Source: Liolophura sinensis (Eukaryota > Mollusca > Polyplacophora > Chitonida > Chitonidae). From it: a stretch of DNA of 64,000 nucleotides. Shown in pieces: positions 12,761 to 26,200 of this stretch. The notes beneath the pieces were generated by a model that was not told the origin of the DNA, did no database searches, and saw nothing but the letters and a program-made list of their open reading frames with translations. Within the stretch, counting starts at the first letter, position 1. Each line of letters opens with the position of its first letter. The stretch lies in NCBI RefSeq assembly GCF_032854445.1, contig NC_088302.1, positions 50,312,046 through 50,376,045 on the forward strand, in the 5' to 3' direction. Position numbers and translations under genes: made by a program.

Positions 12761-13224
12761 ACCGTGGAACTGATAGCCATCTTATGTGCATTAATTTTAG
12801 CATTAAACAACAATCAGATGAATACAGAAAAGATGTCTACTTACAATCACAAGCATAACTGTTCTAATATTTTGATATATTATGAATACATTATGGACAA
12901 TCCTTATTGGCTTGGTGATGAAGATGTCTGGCTGGAGAGCACAATCCTTTGACTTTTGAGGTCACATGCCAGCTCTTGTGTCCAGATAAATGGGACTAGG
13001 CCATATATTAGGAACTTCGTTAGGGTTGACAGAAGGAAAGGTCTTTGCAGGGTCAGGAGGTTTCTCCATCGGTAATTCGGTTGTCATGTTACTGAAATAT
13101 TCTTATAAGCTAGTGTACCATTTTTCTATAGCCAAATGGGCCTTGACCAGTGAGGTCCAAATTTGATTCCAGTTCTTGGGATTTACCTGCAGTGTTTGTC
13201 AGCTCTAAATCAAAGAGCCATGGA

Positions 13225-13400
13225 TTCCTCTCAGAATTATGGTTTCTTCCATTTTACTTACACGGTGTCGGCCATCATTATGGAGAGAGGAGATCGGGCA
13301 CAGCCAGCGGGAAACCCACAACCATCCACACATTGCTGGAAGACCTTCCCATGTACAGATGGAGAGGAAGCCAGCATGAGCTGGAGTTGAACTCACAGTG
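13225..13400 (-). mobile_element. SINE family A, old truncated copy
   Basis: Diverged reverse-complement copy of the family A body: the CATCATTATGGAGAGAGGAG block, GGAAACCCACAACCATCC, GAAGACCTTCCCATGTAC, and GGAGAGGAAGCCAGCATGAG are all present in the expected order. The tail side is eroded and the tRNA head is lost. Confidence 0.7.
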
Positions 13401-15232
13401 ACCACTTCGAGACATAAATAGAGACACATTACAGATATATGCCGACACTAAGACATCAACCACTTTTGATCTATGGCTTTTAGGCTAAATAGATGAACAT
13501 TCAGTGAGAACTTTCATACCACAACATTGTAATCCGTCAGAACCATATTGTAATGTAAAGCTTGTTCATTTGCCTTTACAGGTTAAATTTACAGTGTTTC
13601 TCATGTGAGGCCATCTTGGATCAACGGATCACCATCAATAAATCTAAGTACAAGCATTATTTAAATGACATGGTCTTCACTCTGCTGTTTCTTCAGTGAG
13701 GAAAAAATTTCATGGAAATTTTGGGATGAGAAGAAAATAACAAATGCTGAGCTTTTTCATATAAAAAACATGTATTATATAATGACAGATAAAATTTCTT
13801 TTCACAACATTGTAAATATTTATAAAAGATTTAAAATTGAAGCCAAACACTGCTTTTAGAGTAGAAAATAAAAGTAACAAAAGAAACCAACATATATCTG
13901 GTATCAAGATGTACAAGATATAGCATATAATTTTTTGGACCTAGCTCCACACAGAAGGACAATTTTGTGGTGTGCCAATCTTGCAATGCGAAAAACACAT
14001 AGGGTTGTTTCACATTCATAACGGACAGTTACATAAAATAAATGTATACTGTTCAAGTGTGTCAAGTATCGCTCAAAATGCAAAGTGTGAGAATGCGCAA
14101 AAAGCTACTAAGTCAAGCAAGTAGGCTATGTAACTTTCCCTGCACAATTCTCTCAACTCACTAAACTTATGTATGATATTATTCAGTTTTAATTGTCTCA
14201 ATATCCTGGCTGTGTGGCAATGGGCATGCTGTAAATGGCAGCTTTGTCAAGTTGTCTAACTGGTACTTCTTTAAACTGGACTGTTGCTTCTCTGTGTACG
14301 TTGATACCATCATCTGAAACATGGATAGGAAGCCAGTTCATTGCTTGAAATTGTCTGACTAAAAGTATTCTTAACAAATATGCACATAACATTCTATTGT
14401 GCTGGGGCCACTTTCATAAAACCTGTAAATGTTTTATTAAGTGGCGTTTACATGTTAGAATGTCATAAGGCAACGTGATTTACGAGGAAAGTTTGGAGTT
14501 CAAACTCTTTTATTGATAAAGGTAGAAAATGCCCAACTGTATCATCAAAATCTTGGGTAGCTATTTTTGATCACATTCACCATAACATGAGCATCTGAAA
14601 AAAGTGTAGTAAAGTCATTTAGAATAGACGAATGATGGAGAAAAGTGAGAATCTGAATGTTTGTGAACTTGAGAAGTTTCTATAGGAAAGAAGTGTCATT
14701 TGTGTCTCTTGAAAAGGGTGTGACGGGTGATGAGTAAATTAAGTCAACAAAGGTTGCATAACATTTTCTATACGACACCACACTTTAGGACTGTTTTTAC
14801 CTTCACTGATAAGAGTTCCAACTCAAAACTCCCCTCTTAATTTATGAAGTTTTGTGAATGTGGGGTCCAAATGTTACACAGATTCATTCCTTTACAGAAA
14901 ACTAAAGAGAGCACCTGATCACTCATCATCAACAATACAGTTCACAGTAAATGCAACTTCTAATGAGTGTGGCTGAAGTACATGTTATGAGAAGCAAATT
15001 TTTTAGGCTTTCCGTACTTTTTTCTCAAATTCAGACTGTGACTGTGATTCACTGTGAAGTTGTGCAATTTTATGACATTTAGTGTTTGCAGGGAATTCTG
15101 CATCATTTCTGATGAGTGTGATGAAATTCCTAATATTCCGAAGGATTAAAACAAGATAAGCTACATAAACTGTAGATATTAAATGCTAGTATACATATAG
15201 TGAGAGACAGGGAAAAATTCATGTTAACGTCT

Positions 15233-17956
15233 TTAATCTGAACTGGCTTGGACATTTGACCTACCTTGCTTATTAGCTACATTTTTCTCTTGCACTACTG
15301 TACTTTCTGTTTTATATGATGATAATTTGGGGGCCCGACGAGGACAGCGCTCCCCTAAAGTTGGCTTGACATTGAATCGTTTCGGGTCTTGTAGCCGCTC
15401 TTCTCTCCTGTGCTCTATGTGGTTATCTAGGATATTTTGTGCCTGTGAAAACATGCACATCAGATACCATAACTTCAATATTCTGACTGACAAAATATCT
15501 TTCACACTGGACACAAAGACATGATTTACTTCTACAAAGAGTGGCATCAAGTTCTTAAAAGCAATGCATAATTTATTAACCTACACATTTTATTTTGTAA
15601 ATGTAATCATAATTTGAATATTGTGAACCTCCTAGATGTTACATTCCAAATTTCAAAACTTACATCACACTAATGTCTTTGTCATTGTGCCCTAAATTCT
15701 GAATAAATTTAACCAGTAAGGTATGACTTGAGACAAGAATTGAAGACATATTCCATGACATTTTTAGGTTAGAATCCAATAACTAAGCAGGGACACATAG
15801 GATCCTTGCAGAAATCTCAATATAACCTGCCCTAATAATTACATAACAGTCCTCTGAGATTATCTTGATAGTCACCAAGTGATTTGCTCATACATGAGTA
15901 TGTTCAGAAATGTTTGATCCCTCACCCCAGTGGCCATGAAGTATGGTTATTATGGTAAAACTCTTCAATTTAAATGAGATATAAAACACAAGGGTGCTTA
16001 CCTTATGTGCAGCAAGAATTAGATTAGAATCTGCCATTGTTTCGGTGATGCGTAGATTGTTTTTCACGGCTTGTGACGCTGTTGATCTGGCATGCATAGG
16101 CAATTTAATTTGATATTCTCTGTCTGTGAAAGTGATTTCATCATCTGCTGTTTCCTTTTTCACTCTAAAACAAATTAGAAACATTTGTTTGTTTTAATAT
16201 AACAAATACTGACACATCCGACAAATAAACAAATTATTTTTAACTAAAATAAAGTAAAAAGTTGAAATTTAAGAGATTTCTCTGGTTGGCTGTAAAATCA
16301 ATCTTTTCTGGTTTATCTCTCATCAAGATAAGGTTAAACATTTTTAACAGACAAAGCAATGAATGACCTAAGTGTTTCAAAGTGTTAATTTTCCAAAGGC
16401 TTAATGAGTGATTATTGCTCGATGTGTAATCATAGCCCATAAAGTCACTTACGGTCTGTTGGTTAATAGCTCATACATCTTTTCCACCATCAAAGCTGCA
16501 GCTCCCTCTTTACAGTGTATTGTTGCATGGATCAGTTCTTCAGGGATGTCCAAATGGCGCCTTTTTATAAACTGCATGTAAAAAAAAAAAAGTGTTCTCA
16601 GATGTTGTTGATAATGTCAATTTAACATATATGGATTCGTGCCCCTAAAATTCTTCAGATGTCGAGGCATATATAAAACAAATCTTGCACCTACAGAATT
16701 AAAATAATATTAATGTAATTTTCTGATTTTGATATATTTAATTTCATACATATGCATGTATAAAATGTAGGGTGCTCAAGAGCTTGCCATACTTACAGTT
16801 TTAAGCAAAGACCAGTTCTTTTCTTTAGAATCCAAAGAAGTTCCAGTATTGTAAGAATGCATATGAATGTCCTGTGGGAAATACCATGAATATATTTCTG
16901 CTATTAGATATCCATTTGTAAGATCCCTGAAAACACAAAAAAGATGAACCATTACATATACCATGTACAGCTAGATTTAACACACACAATTGGAATAGGA
17001 CACTGCTATAACACACCTGCTGCCATACAGGTACAAGACCTAGTTGTGTATGATGGTCATTATATTCTATGGAATGGTAACCTAGTGCATAGGACTATAT
17101 ACACCCATGCATGTGGGTGAAGGATATACTCATGGTAGTGTGTAACTGTGTAGTAGTAGACTTCACAATCACATACTGTGGATATACCTGTATTTATCCA
17201 CTTATACAGTTGACATACATTGATTTGTCTTAAAGCTGGAGATGTATGGTACTCTAATCATGAGTCAACTTCATTTCATCGACCTCTTCATTTGTCTACA
17301 GTGATTCCCACTGAATACTTTAATGTAGAGTAGATCAAAGTCACAACGCCAAGAAATAACAAAACTGTTTCCGTTTATTTTCAAACTATCTTCAAGAAAC
17401 ATCTACAGAGACATGTGTATACAACTTCTATAGATCTGATGGATTTTCTCTAATGCCGCCATTCCGTGGTTGACTATAAGTATAGCGTGAGTATCGTTTT
17501 CTCAGAATATTTCAGGATTACATTTGGAGAAAAAAATCAAGATCACATTTTACAGTGTTTACCGGAGGTCAGTAACACTTCCTTGGCAATACAAGAAAAA
17601 AGGGTTGGCCAACCCTGCAAAAAAGTTCCGTCACTTCAACTGCTCAAGCTCACTTCAGAGATGGACACGAGACAGTCTAGATAATAAATTAGATATTTTC
17701 TAAGAACTTACCATTTTGGTGTTTTAATCTGCCATGTAAGATCTAAACTTTGGATCCATTTTATCACTTCCCGGGTAAGACCTGACATCGTTTCTTTCGA
17801 TGAGTTAAAATAAAGTGAAAGCCTGTAATCGAGCGTATGTACACTGCTGTTAGTGTCAGGTATCGTGGGGTTTTGTTTACTAACAACGGACCGGACCGCA
17901 CTGAATGAAACCTGCTTCTGTGGTAGGTAAATTTTTGGTTTTGAGGATCCTTTCAT
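15233..17956 (-). CDS. SPATA4: Spermatogenesis-associated protein 4 (CH-like domain protein)
   Basis: Five exons on the minus strand: 17712-17956 (ATG at 17956), 16797-16926, 16453-16571, 16002-16164 and 15233-15442 (stop). Phases 2, 0, 2, 0 join into 288 residues, close to the vertebrate length of about 305. The N-terminal half carries the divergent calponin-homology domain of the SPATA4/SPEF1 (CLAMP) group: MSGLTREVIKWIQSLDL, then NGYLIAEIYSWYFPQDI, TGTSLDSKEKNW and PEELIHATIHCKEGAA. The C-terminus is basic and low-complexity. Family members bind microtubules or the axoneme and are expressed in testis and ciliated cells; the molecular role of SPATA4 is not settled. It is tail to tail with WDR17 and head to head with MITD1, about 100-200 bp from the probable MITD1 transcription start. 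Confidence 0.9.
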
Positions 17957-18131
17957 TGTTCATCTGTTAACATATGTTATTAAACTATTGAAAATAATTT
18001 GTGACGAGATAAATTTCCTTTTTTGTTATATTTTGCGTGGCTAAAACGGTCACTTCCGGATTGTGAGATGACAGTCAACAACAACAACGACACGAGACAA
18101 ACTGACGTAAAATTGAACACGAAAGTCTTTG
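17957..18131. promoter_or_regulatory. Bidirectional promoter SPATA4/MITD1 and likely noncoding first exon of MITD1
   Basis: The space between the SPATA4 start codon and the likely first MITD1 exon is under 200 bp. It contains CACTTCCGGA at 18051-18060, a perfect ETS/GABPA-type core, and TGACGTAA at 18103-18110, a CRE/ATF-type site. These are typical of divergent housekeeping promoters, and I saw no TATA box. CTTTG|GTATGT at 18131/18132 looks like a splice donor and pairs with the acceptor TTTTGTAG ending at 19047, so MITD1 probably has a 5' untranslated exon ending at 18131. This is pattern-based and has no transcript support. Confidence 0.5.
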
Positions 18132-19077
18132 GTATGTAAATTGGCTACGATGACGATTGCTGAAGGACATTTTGTTGATGACATATTGTTCTACCAGCTT
18201 TTCAACATTGACAGGTTTAAATTGAGTGCTCAGAGTTGTTTAGCTGATATTTGGCATATAAATAATACCGTAACAGAACTCAATCAGCGTTATCAGTTTA
18301 TGATTGGACAAACTTCTGATCTATATAAGTTCGCCTGTTGTCACTGACAGTCCATGTAGTTGGACTCACTCTGTTAATTTTAAATTGGGGCAACCATAAG
18401 TTCCACGAATAGTGAGTGCATGTTGACAGCGCGTTTTGTCTGGCAGCAGATTCGTGGGCTTGTGGCATATACACTTGCCCCACTGAACTTGGCAAAAGTA
18501 AATTAAAAATACACTTCCTTCTGGCTTATCTTAAGCCTATATTTGGGAAACATATTTTCATTATCCAATGTTAGGGACAACTAGGACCACAAGTCTATAG
18601 ACTAGGAAAAATTAAAAAAGAAAGTTGTTAAATACAGATTAGCCACGAATGTGGTTACTTTACTCAAGCTGCAGTCCAAACTGGTAGTATGGATGGAGAT
18701 GTACAACAATGGTGACACAACGTCACAGAGAATAAAAATGTCTGCCTCAAGAAAGAATCACAAGTGGCAGCAATAAAGTCTTGTATAACTTTAACGTTTT
18801 CTGATCAAGGTAACAAATCATGCTCAAAATTCTCTTCATTGTCAAATGTGGCTTAAAATGTTCACAGTTAGCTAGTACATGATTAATTTACAGTGTACAA
18901 AATGACTTCTGCACGAAATCACTTGAGTATGAAATGACCTTCACCTATTACAAGCCATGAATCCTATAACCCACATCCTAAGATTAAAAGTAGAAGATTG
19001 AAAGAGGCTTGTAACTGATTATATATAACATTTTTCTTCTTTTGTAGAATCATTGTGCATAATGTTGAAGTGTTGGT

Positions 19078-22000
19078 ATGCCTAGCATTAAAGTGGTACA
19101 CACAATGACAGACAAAGCTGCTGGAGTGGAATCATCTGCTATATCTGTGCTGAAAAGAGCAGTAGAGCTGGATATGAGCAAGAGGTATGATGAGGCTATG
19201 GTCTGTTATAGAGAGGGTCTGGAGTTGCTTTTGGAAGTGCTTAAAGGTAAGATAAAGTCACCTGAAGCTCTGCTATGATATCAAGTCTCTTGTTGGCTCT
19301 GTCATCTGATGGGTTCTTTTCCAAGTTTTCCAGTGAAGTTACATGTTCCAATACAGATCCTGCTGCCAGCATTGCCAGGCGCTATGTATTGGAAATAGTT
19401 TTCTCAATTTATAAACCCTTTGTTGTAGTTGGAGTAAATATTATTGTATATACCATAAAAAATGGAACAAATAAAATGATGCAGTATTGTTATTGCAGAA
19501 GGTAAGGTTAGTGATGAGATATTGAGATGATACAAAATCACAGACACCAGGTTATGGAATGAAAATATTTACATTGGATCAGAAATGAGTCACTATTGCT
19601 TTCCTTGTACAACATACGAAAGGCTAATATATGAATGAGTATGAAAGGAAGTGAAATTAAATGGCGTTAGTGCTAAGTATTGTATAAACACTATGCATTA
19701 CAGGATTAACATTTATATGCACAAGTAGGGGAAGGAAAGGTTTACATTTTTGCGACAAAGAGAAATTGTTAAGTGTACATTGTGCCCAATGGAATGAGAA
19801 CGATATATTGTGTGAAGAGGTTTATTCTGCAGGCAATAGATTTTTCTGAACCACAAGAGTTCATATTATTCTTCAGTTACAAAAGACGAAGCCAAGAAAA
19901 CCAAGTTTCGAGAGAAAATTGAAGAATATATGGGTCGTGCTGAGCAGCTGAAAACTCTGATTGACAAAGAAAAGCAAGGTATGTTGTGACTTTTGTAAGG
20001 AAAATACAGGTATTACACCCTCACACATGCAGTAAAAATGATAAATACATTTTCCTTCTATTCTAAACTCAATGGAGTTTATAGCACAGTGTCCAGATTT
20101 TGTTTTCAGATTTTGTCTGGTGTCTAGTGAGGTGTAGCTTTGTACATCCATAAAATTAACTCTCATTACACATATTAATGTAAAATGGTCTTTATTTCCT
20201 TGTAAAACATAAATTTGAATAAGATACACCTTTCATACAGTATAAAGGCATGGAGTTCAAAGCATTGAAACAGCTGTTACTTTACATGTACATGAAGACC
20301 TGCAGATTTGCTATGCTCAGAGCAGCTGGTTTATTGACAACTGCATATAATATATCCATGAGCAGCTGTGTGAAATCATTTGGGTGAAATGAAATGCACT
20401 TAGGTGGCTGTTAGCCATGTATATGTACCTGTATATGTCCATAACATATGTATTATCCAGCTCAGTGGCTTTCTCTTTGTAACCATTTCTCTGTAAAGAT
20501 GTTTTCTTTGAGTTCGGCAATTTTGAAGTGTCATGTTTGAAAGCCTAAATTTGTATTGTAGTAAAAATGAAGGGAACATGTTTTTCAAGTGACCTCCTGA
20601 TGATGTTCATTAAGTGTACATTTCTTAAATGACTCAAACTTGTTTCCCACTCACACTGGCAAAGTTTAAGTGATTTAAGTCACTTGGGGCTTATTTGAAG
20701 TTATTGTTATCAAACCGGGTTATTTGTTTCATGGTTTTGGTGTCTTTACCTTAACATCGTATTAAGAGACACGACATATGCCAGCACAAAGTACCAAAAG
20801 CTATCTCGGGAATGTGAGTGACTTTCTGAAGTTAATGTGTAACTTTAGTTTTTCTGATCTTTTGTTCTATAGTGGATAAATCTCATGTGCAGATTCATAT
20901 AGATGATAACTCAACAGGACACAGCTATGAAAGTCTATTTGGACGGTGTCTGGACAGTTCCCTGACTCAGGTGACAGTAGAAGATCCATACATCAGAAGT
21001 ACACATCAGGTAGCCAGCTGTCTATGTCTGTTTGTCACAGTCTGTCCGCCTGTCACAGTACGTCTGTATGTGACTGTCTGTCTGTCTCAGTCTTTCTAGC
21101 TGTCACAGTCTGTCTGTGTCTCTGTCTATCACATCCTGTCTGTCACAGTGTGTCTGTCTGTCTGACAGTCTATCTCTGTGTCACAGTCTGTCTATCTGAT
21201 GCAGACTGTCTGTCATAGTACAGTACAACAAAAAAGTGACCACTATAAACACGCGTGTCGTATGGGTACCACACGGCTATTACACGCGTGTGGAATGCAT
21301 TACGTCAGGCAGACAGGCACTGCCTGGCAGGCTTTGCCTGCTTGAACAACACGGCTACGATATGCGTGTGGAGAAAACCACACGGATACCGCACGCGTGT
21401 GATTATCGTCGTTTTAAATGTCGTTATTACAAATAAAACTGTAATAAAAAATACCTATACGTGGTTTGTTTTGTTTTGTTTTCTTTTCATGAGCAGTTTT
21501 TATTACGATGTAAATCGTGTATTAAAAGTGGAAAACGTGGTTTTATTACGACACGCTATCTACTGTACGTTGCCGTCGGTCGGTCGGCCGCGCACTTTTC
21601 AAATTTCTGCCGAACTTGACATATCCACTGAGAGAACTACATTGTACGTTTACCAAACATACAAGATGTCAGAATCAGGTAAAGTTGTTGTCAGTGTTGT
21701 AAAAAGTGACGTACTGTTGTAAAAAGTGACGTTTTTTTTCTGTATTTGCTAATACGTTGCAGGACCAATAAAAGTTTTTGTAAGCTCCGATCTAGTGTGC
21801 CGAAACTGCCGGTGTAAAAGTGTAAGCCCAGAGGCTTGCACAGCGTAATGTCTTAAATCAGTATTCAATTAATTTAGTGACACAGATATATTTAAAATTA
21901 AACTAATTCTTTGAATACGAACCAGCAATTGCATACGAGCGTGTGTATTTACCTTGTGCCATATATGGTACATTTAATCCTGAAAAAAATACTGGAAATA

Positions 22001-23171
22001 AACCTTCACGGGTACCGCAGCTTCTCGCCGCCATTTACGTTCAAAATGAACTTCATCCGACTCGGTTCTCTTTTTTCAAAGCCGTTTAGATACAAACACA
22101 AATTACTCATTATGATAACAACTGCATGTATAATTCTGGACTCGTCACTCCCCCTTCCTTCGAGCAATTGAAAACAACTTACGGCTTTTCCTCACAAGCA
22201 CATTTAGGCCCCGTCTTCTGTTCACATGATCTTAAATTACGAATACAGCAGGGTGGGCAATCTCGCATAACCTTATGCTGACATCCAACATGTACAAAAT
22301 AACCTAAACTTTAAAGTAAAATGGTATAAATAAATATCGCAGCGCTGGTCTTCAAGTGGCCTACAGTACCTTTTTGTGTTTTTTAGCAGTTCACGGTCGA
22401 ATCTAGGTTAAAAAGGGAGACAATTTTGTCTATTCTTTCAAAATAACCTGCTGAAGCAAACTGGTTGCATAAATTTTATTTATTTATATGACTGGTGTTT
22501 TACCCCATACTCAAGAATATTGTATGCATAAAAGCAAGTTTGCCTATTGAGACAAGTTTCTGTAAGCGTTGCCTTAGGAATAAAACCGCCTGTACATTTC
22601 TATATATTCATAAAAATTTTGCATTATATTACGATTTCAGTTGTGTATTTATTGATTATTAATACATGTATATGTACTATAAAACCCCTTTCTCACTGCT
22701 GTCACATCACAGGCTATATAAAAGTAAAGTAAAATGTTTTGAACTGGCAGTATACAACACAAAATTATTTCCAATGCAACGAGGAAATCATCATATGAAG
22801 AAGATATACATAAAGACAATCTGAGATGTGTCTGGTTCATTGAGAAAATATTGTACTCAATCAATAACCAGATGCTGCCCCATTACGTTCTATGACCCGA
22901 GGAATAACTTTTTGTAAATGATCTATGACCCTTCTGCAGAGCTGTGGCGTGATACTGCGCCAACAATACTGTCTATAAGCTGATCCTTTGTCTGCGGCTT
23001 GTGTTTCTTTGCCAGGTTTGTCTTCAACATTGCCCATACCATCTCTATGGGGTTGAGGTCTGGAGATTCGGGTGGTGTCCTCCAGTGGTTGATTCCATGA
23101 GACTTCATAAATTCTATAATAATATATGTAAAATTCGATGTCTTGAGAAATATATAAAAATACATTATAAA

Positions 23172-23218
<47 letters not shown>

Positions 23219-26200
23219 ATAGATTTTCTTTCCTAGAGAAGAACAAAACAGCCGAAACTGCAGTCAAAATACGCAGGTGTAGAAAGTCACTTCCTTTTTA
23301 TTCCATCATTTCTCCACATCAAAGAAATCTTACTTTCATATATATTATATATAACCAGCATTTGTTTACAGCAGAAGTTAATTTTTACAGTTCTTACTTG
23401 TATAAAGGAGAAATACTACAACTTTATTCACTGATAAAAGTGATATTTCACATAGTTATATATCACAGTTTTTTAAATTGCACTCGCAACAATAAGTCAT
23501 ACAAGACAAGGTGTTACAGTGACTTTGTATAAATGGTTTATTTCTTCACCTTTTGTGCTTCTACTAGTGTGTTTAGGGTCGTTGTCCTGGATGAATCTGT
23601 GCCCTTCTGGATAAGTCTGTCACAAATAATTTACAAAAAAATTAAGACCTGCATTCATAATTCGTTTTGATAATGAATATGATTAATAAAATAATGTTAT
23701 AGAACAAAATTCAAAATCACCGATAGTACTAAAATCTGGCCACTTCAGCTGAACATGTATATGCTGTTTAATGTTACATACAAGAACAGTTTTGATTTAT
23801 TTGCTTTTTTGTACTTCAAACCTGATTCACATAGATGACATATGCATACGCCCATTGTAGCTCGTTTCACAAGCTTGCAATTATTCTTATACTTCATGTG
23901 ATTTATGACGAAAAACCAAAATCTGTAAACCTGTTTGATTTTTTTTTTTTTTTTTTTTTTTTGATTGGTGTTTTACGCCGTACTCAAGAATATTTCACTT
24001 ATACGACGGCGGCCAGCATTATGGTGGGTGGAAACCGGGCAGAGCCCGGGGGAAACCCACGACCATCCGCAGGTTGCTGACAGACCTTCTCACGTACGGC
24101 CGGAGAGGAAGCCAGCACTTGAACTGGACTTGAACTCACAGCGACCGCATTGGTGAGAGACTCCTGGGTCATTACGCTGCGCTAGCGCTTTAACCGACTG
24201 AGCCACGGAGGCCCCGTAAACCTGTTTGATGAAAGGAATTAATATGTCTTCCAAAATCTTCTGGTAGCCAATGCTGTCCATGATTCCCGTGAAAATGCAA
24301 ATCTTTGTGGCTCCTCAGTATGAAATTCCAGCCCAAACATGCACCTGTGAATGACATACATGAAACAGATTAGTTTTATATATATATATAATATATATAT
24401 ACGTCCTTATTTATTACTTCCAATATCTATATAAACTTGAGTTTCACACAAAATAACCTGTAAATTATTAATTCCAGTACATGACATCTGGTGTGTAATG
24501 AGAAGGCAAGTGTAGGAAATTAATTTGTTCATATCGGTTCATACAGGAGTGGTTACTCGTAAATGTGGCATCCCAAGTTGTAAGGATTTTCACTGTTACA
24601 TAAATAGTACGCCCTCTGACTGATGTCATACTTTGAAAGGATGCTTGGGCTTCCACACTTTTGCGATGATGGTCTTTTCCTCCTTGTGTATAAATCGCAT
24701 CCTTCCACTTCTCATAACTTCTATGGATGCCTCATCTGATAAGATACAATCTTGAAATTCCTCATTATTAGAATAGCACATTAAACAGTATGTCAACCTT
24801 TTGACCTGGTTTTCTCGTCTTACCATTTGGCAGTACCTGAAAAGAAAAAAAAAACAACATTTAGTCTTACTAGTTTTTTTTCGTATGGTTGATAACCAAC
24901 TCTAAGTTTGAGCTTGAACTTTAAATTGACGTGTTGTTCCATATACGAAATGTACATGTAACCATTTAGAATCACCAGTATCCTCTGAAAGTAACTAGCA
25001 AAATAATAATATGGAAAACTTTACTGCATAGTTTTTATGAGACAGTTTATATATAATTGCCCAGTCACAATAAATATTTATAAATTTCCATCTTTACCTG
25101 GTTTGCTTCTTACACCATCCAAGTTTGCGGACATGCATACGAATGCATTCCGAGCTGACCTGTATCCGGAAAACATCCAGCATCCTCTGCTGAAGCTCTG
25201 CCATGGTTATGTCCTGATTGCATCGGATCCAGTGGTCGAGAGCATCGCCATGAGCCACCTTCAACTTGGATGGCCTCCCAGATCTGTGCCCATCTGCTAA
25301 GCTATGAGATGTTCTGTAAAAAAAATGTCAGTTCATTGAGCACATGAAATAAACTAGTATACCTGCAACAAATTGCCAAACTTCTTAAAATAATGTTTAA
25401 AGATGTACATATACTTTGACAATAGCACAATCTCAGATGTATTTTATTTTATTAATGTTTTACACCATACTCCAGAATATTTCACTTATAAGTCGGCGAC
25501 CAACGTTACAGTTGGGGGAAACCCATAATAATATGCATGTTCACGTATATCCGGAGAGAAACTCATTGTGAGTTGGACTTGAACTCACAGCGACCACATT
25601 GGTGAGAGGAACCTGGGTTATTGCGTTGCGCTGCACTCATGTGTTAACCACCTCAGGCCCAATTATTTTCAGCTTAGCTATTTACTGCATGTCTGATATT
25701 GTGTGTTTATGATGCATGTAGAGATGGTAATCTGAAGGATTATGAAGAATTAAATAGACAAGAAAAAATTGTAGTCCTAAATATTTCACCAGTATTCTGG
25801 GCGCACAGTTTAGGGGTTCTGTTTTTTTTAGTCAACAGTGTGTTTAATATTTTTTTAGGTGCACCTGGAATTTTTTATTTGTCAGAGAACTTGTTTAACA
25901 CGACTATTTAATATTTTTGTTGTTGTTGTTGTCAATGTGATAGTTTGAAAGTGAGTGCGGAATATAAAATGCAACCATTTTACCAGTGCAGATGTTATTC
26001 ACGCCAAGCGCCTAATATTCGTGTAGGTTTTGTGTGTGCATTTGAAATAAATATGTACCTAAATTATTTGGAAAGAAAAACCTGAAAACTTCACTACATG
26101 TACATGTGCGTCATGACACATCGACAGTTTCGGCCAGGAGATCGGGGGTCGCGACCTCTGACAGCGCCGGCAGATACCATCGCTCTGAACATCGCTCGGT

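Larger units (their letters stand above)
10091..15232. other. WDR17-SPATA4 convergent intergenic region
   Basis: About 5.1 kb of AT-rich DNA between two convergent genes, expected to hold both 3' untranslated regions and polyadenylation sites. Apart from the two SINE remnants listed separately (12490-12760 and 13225-13400) I see no coding potential: open frames are short, low-complexity and without splice context. Confidence 0.6.

Noticed and set aside
13150-13463. Several overlapping open frames of 60-83 codons
   Set aside because: They run through a degenerate SINE on both strands; such frames recur wherever the SINE body occurs (23965, 36866, 41025).
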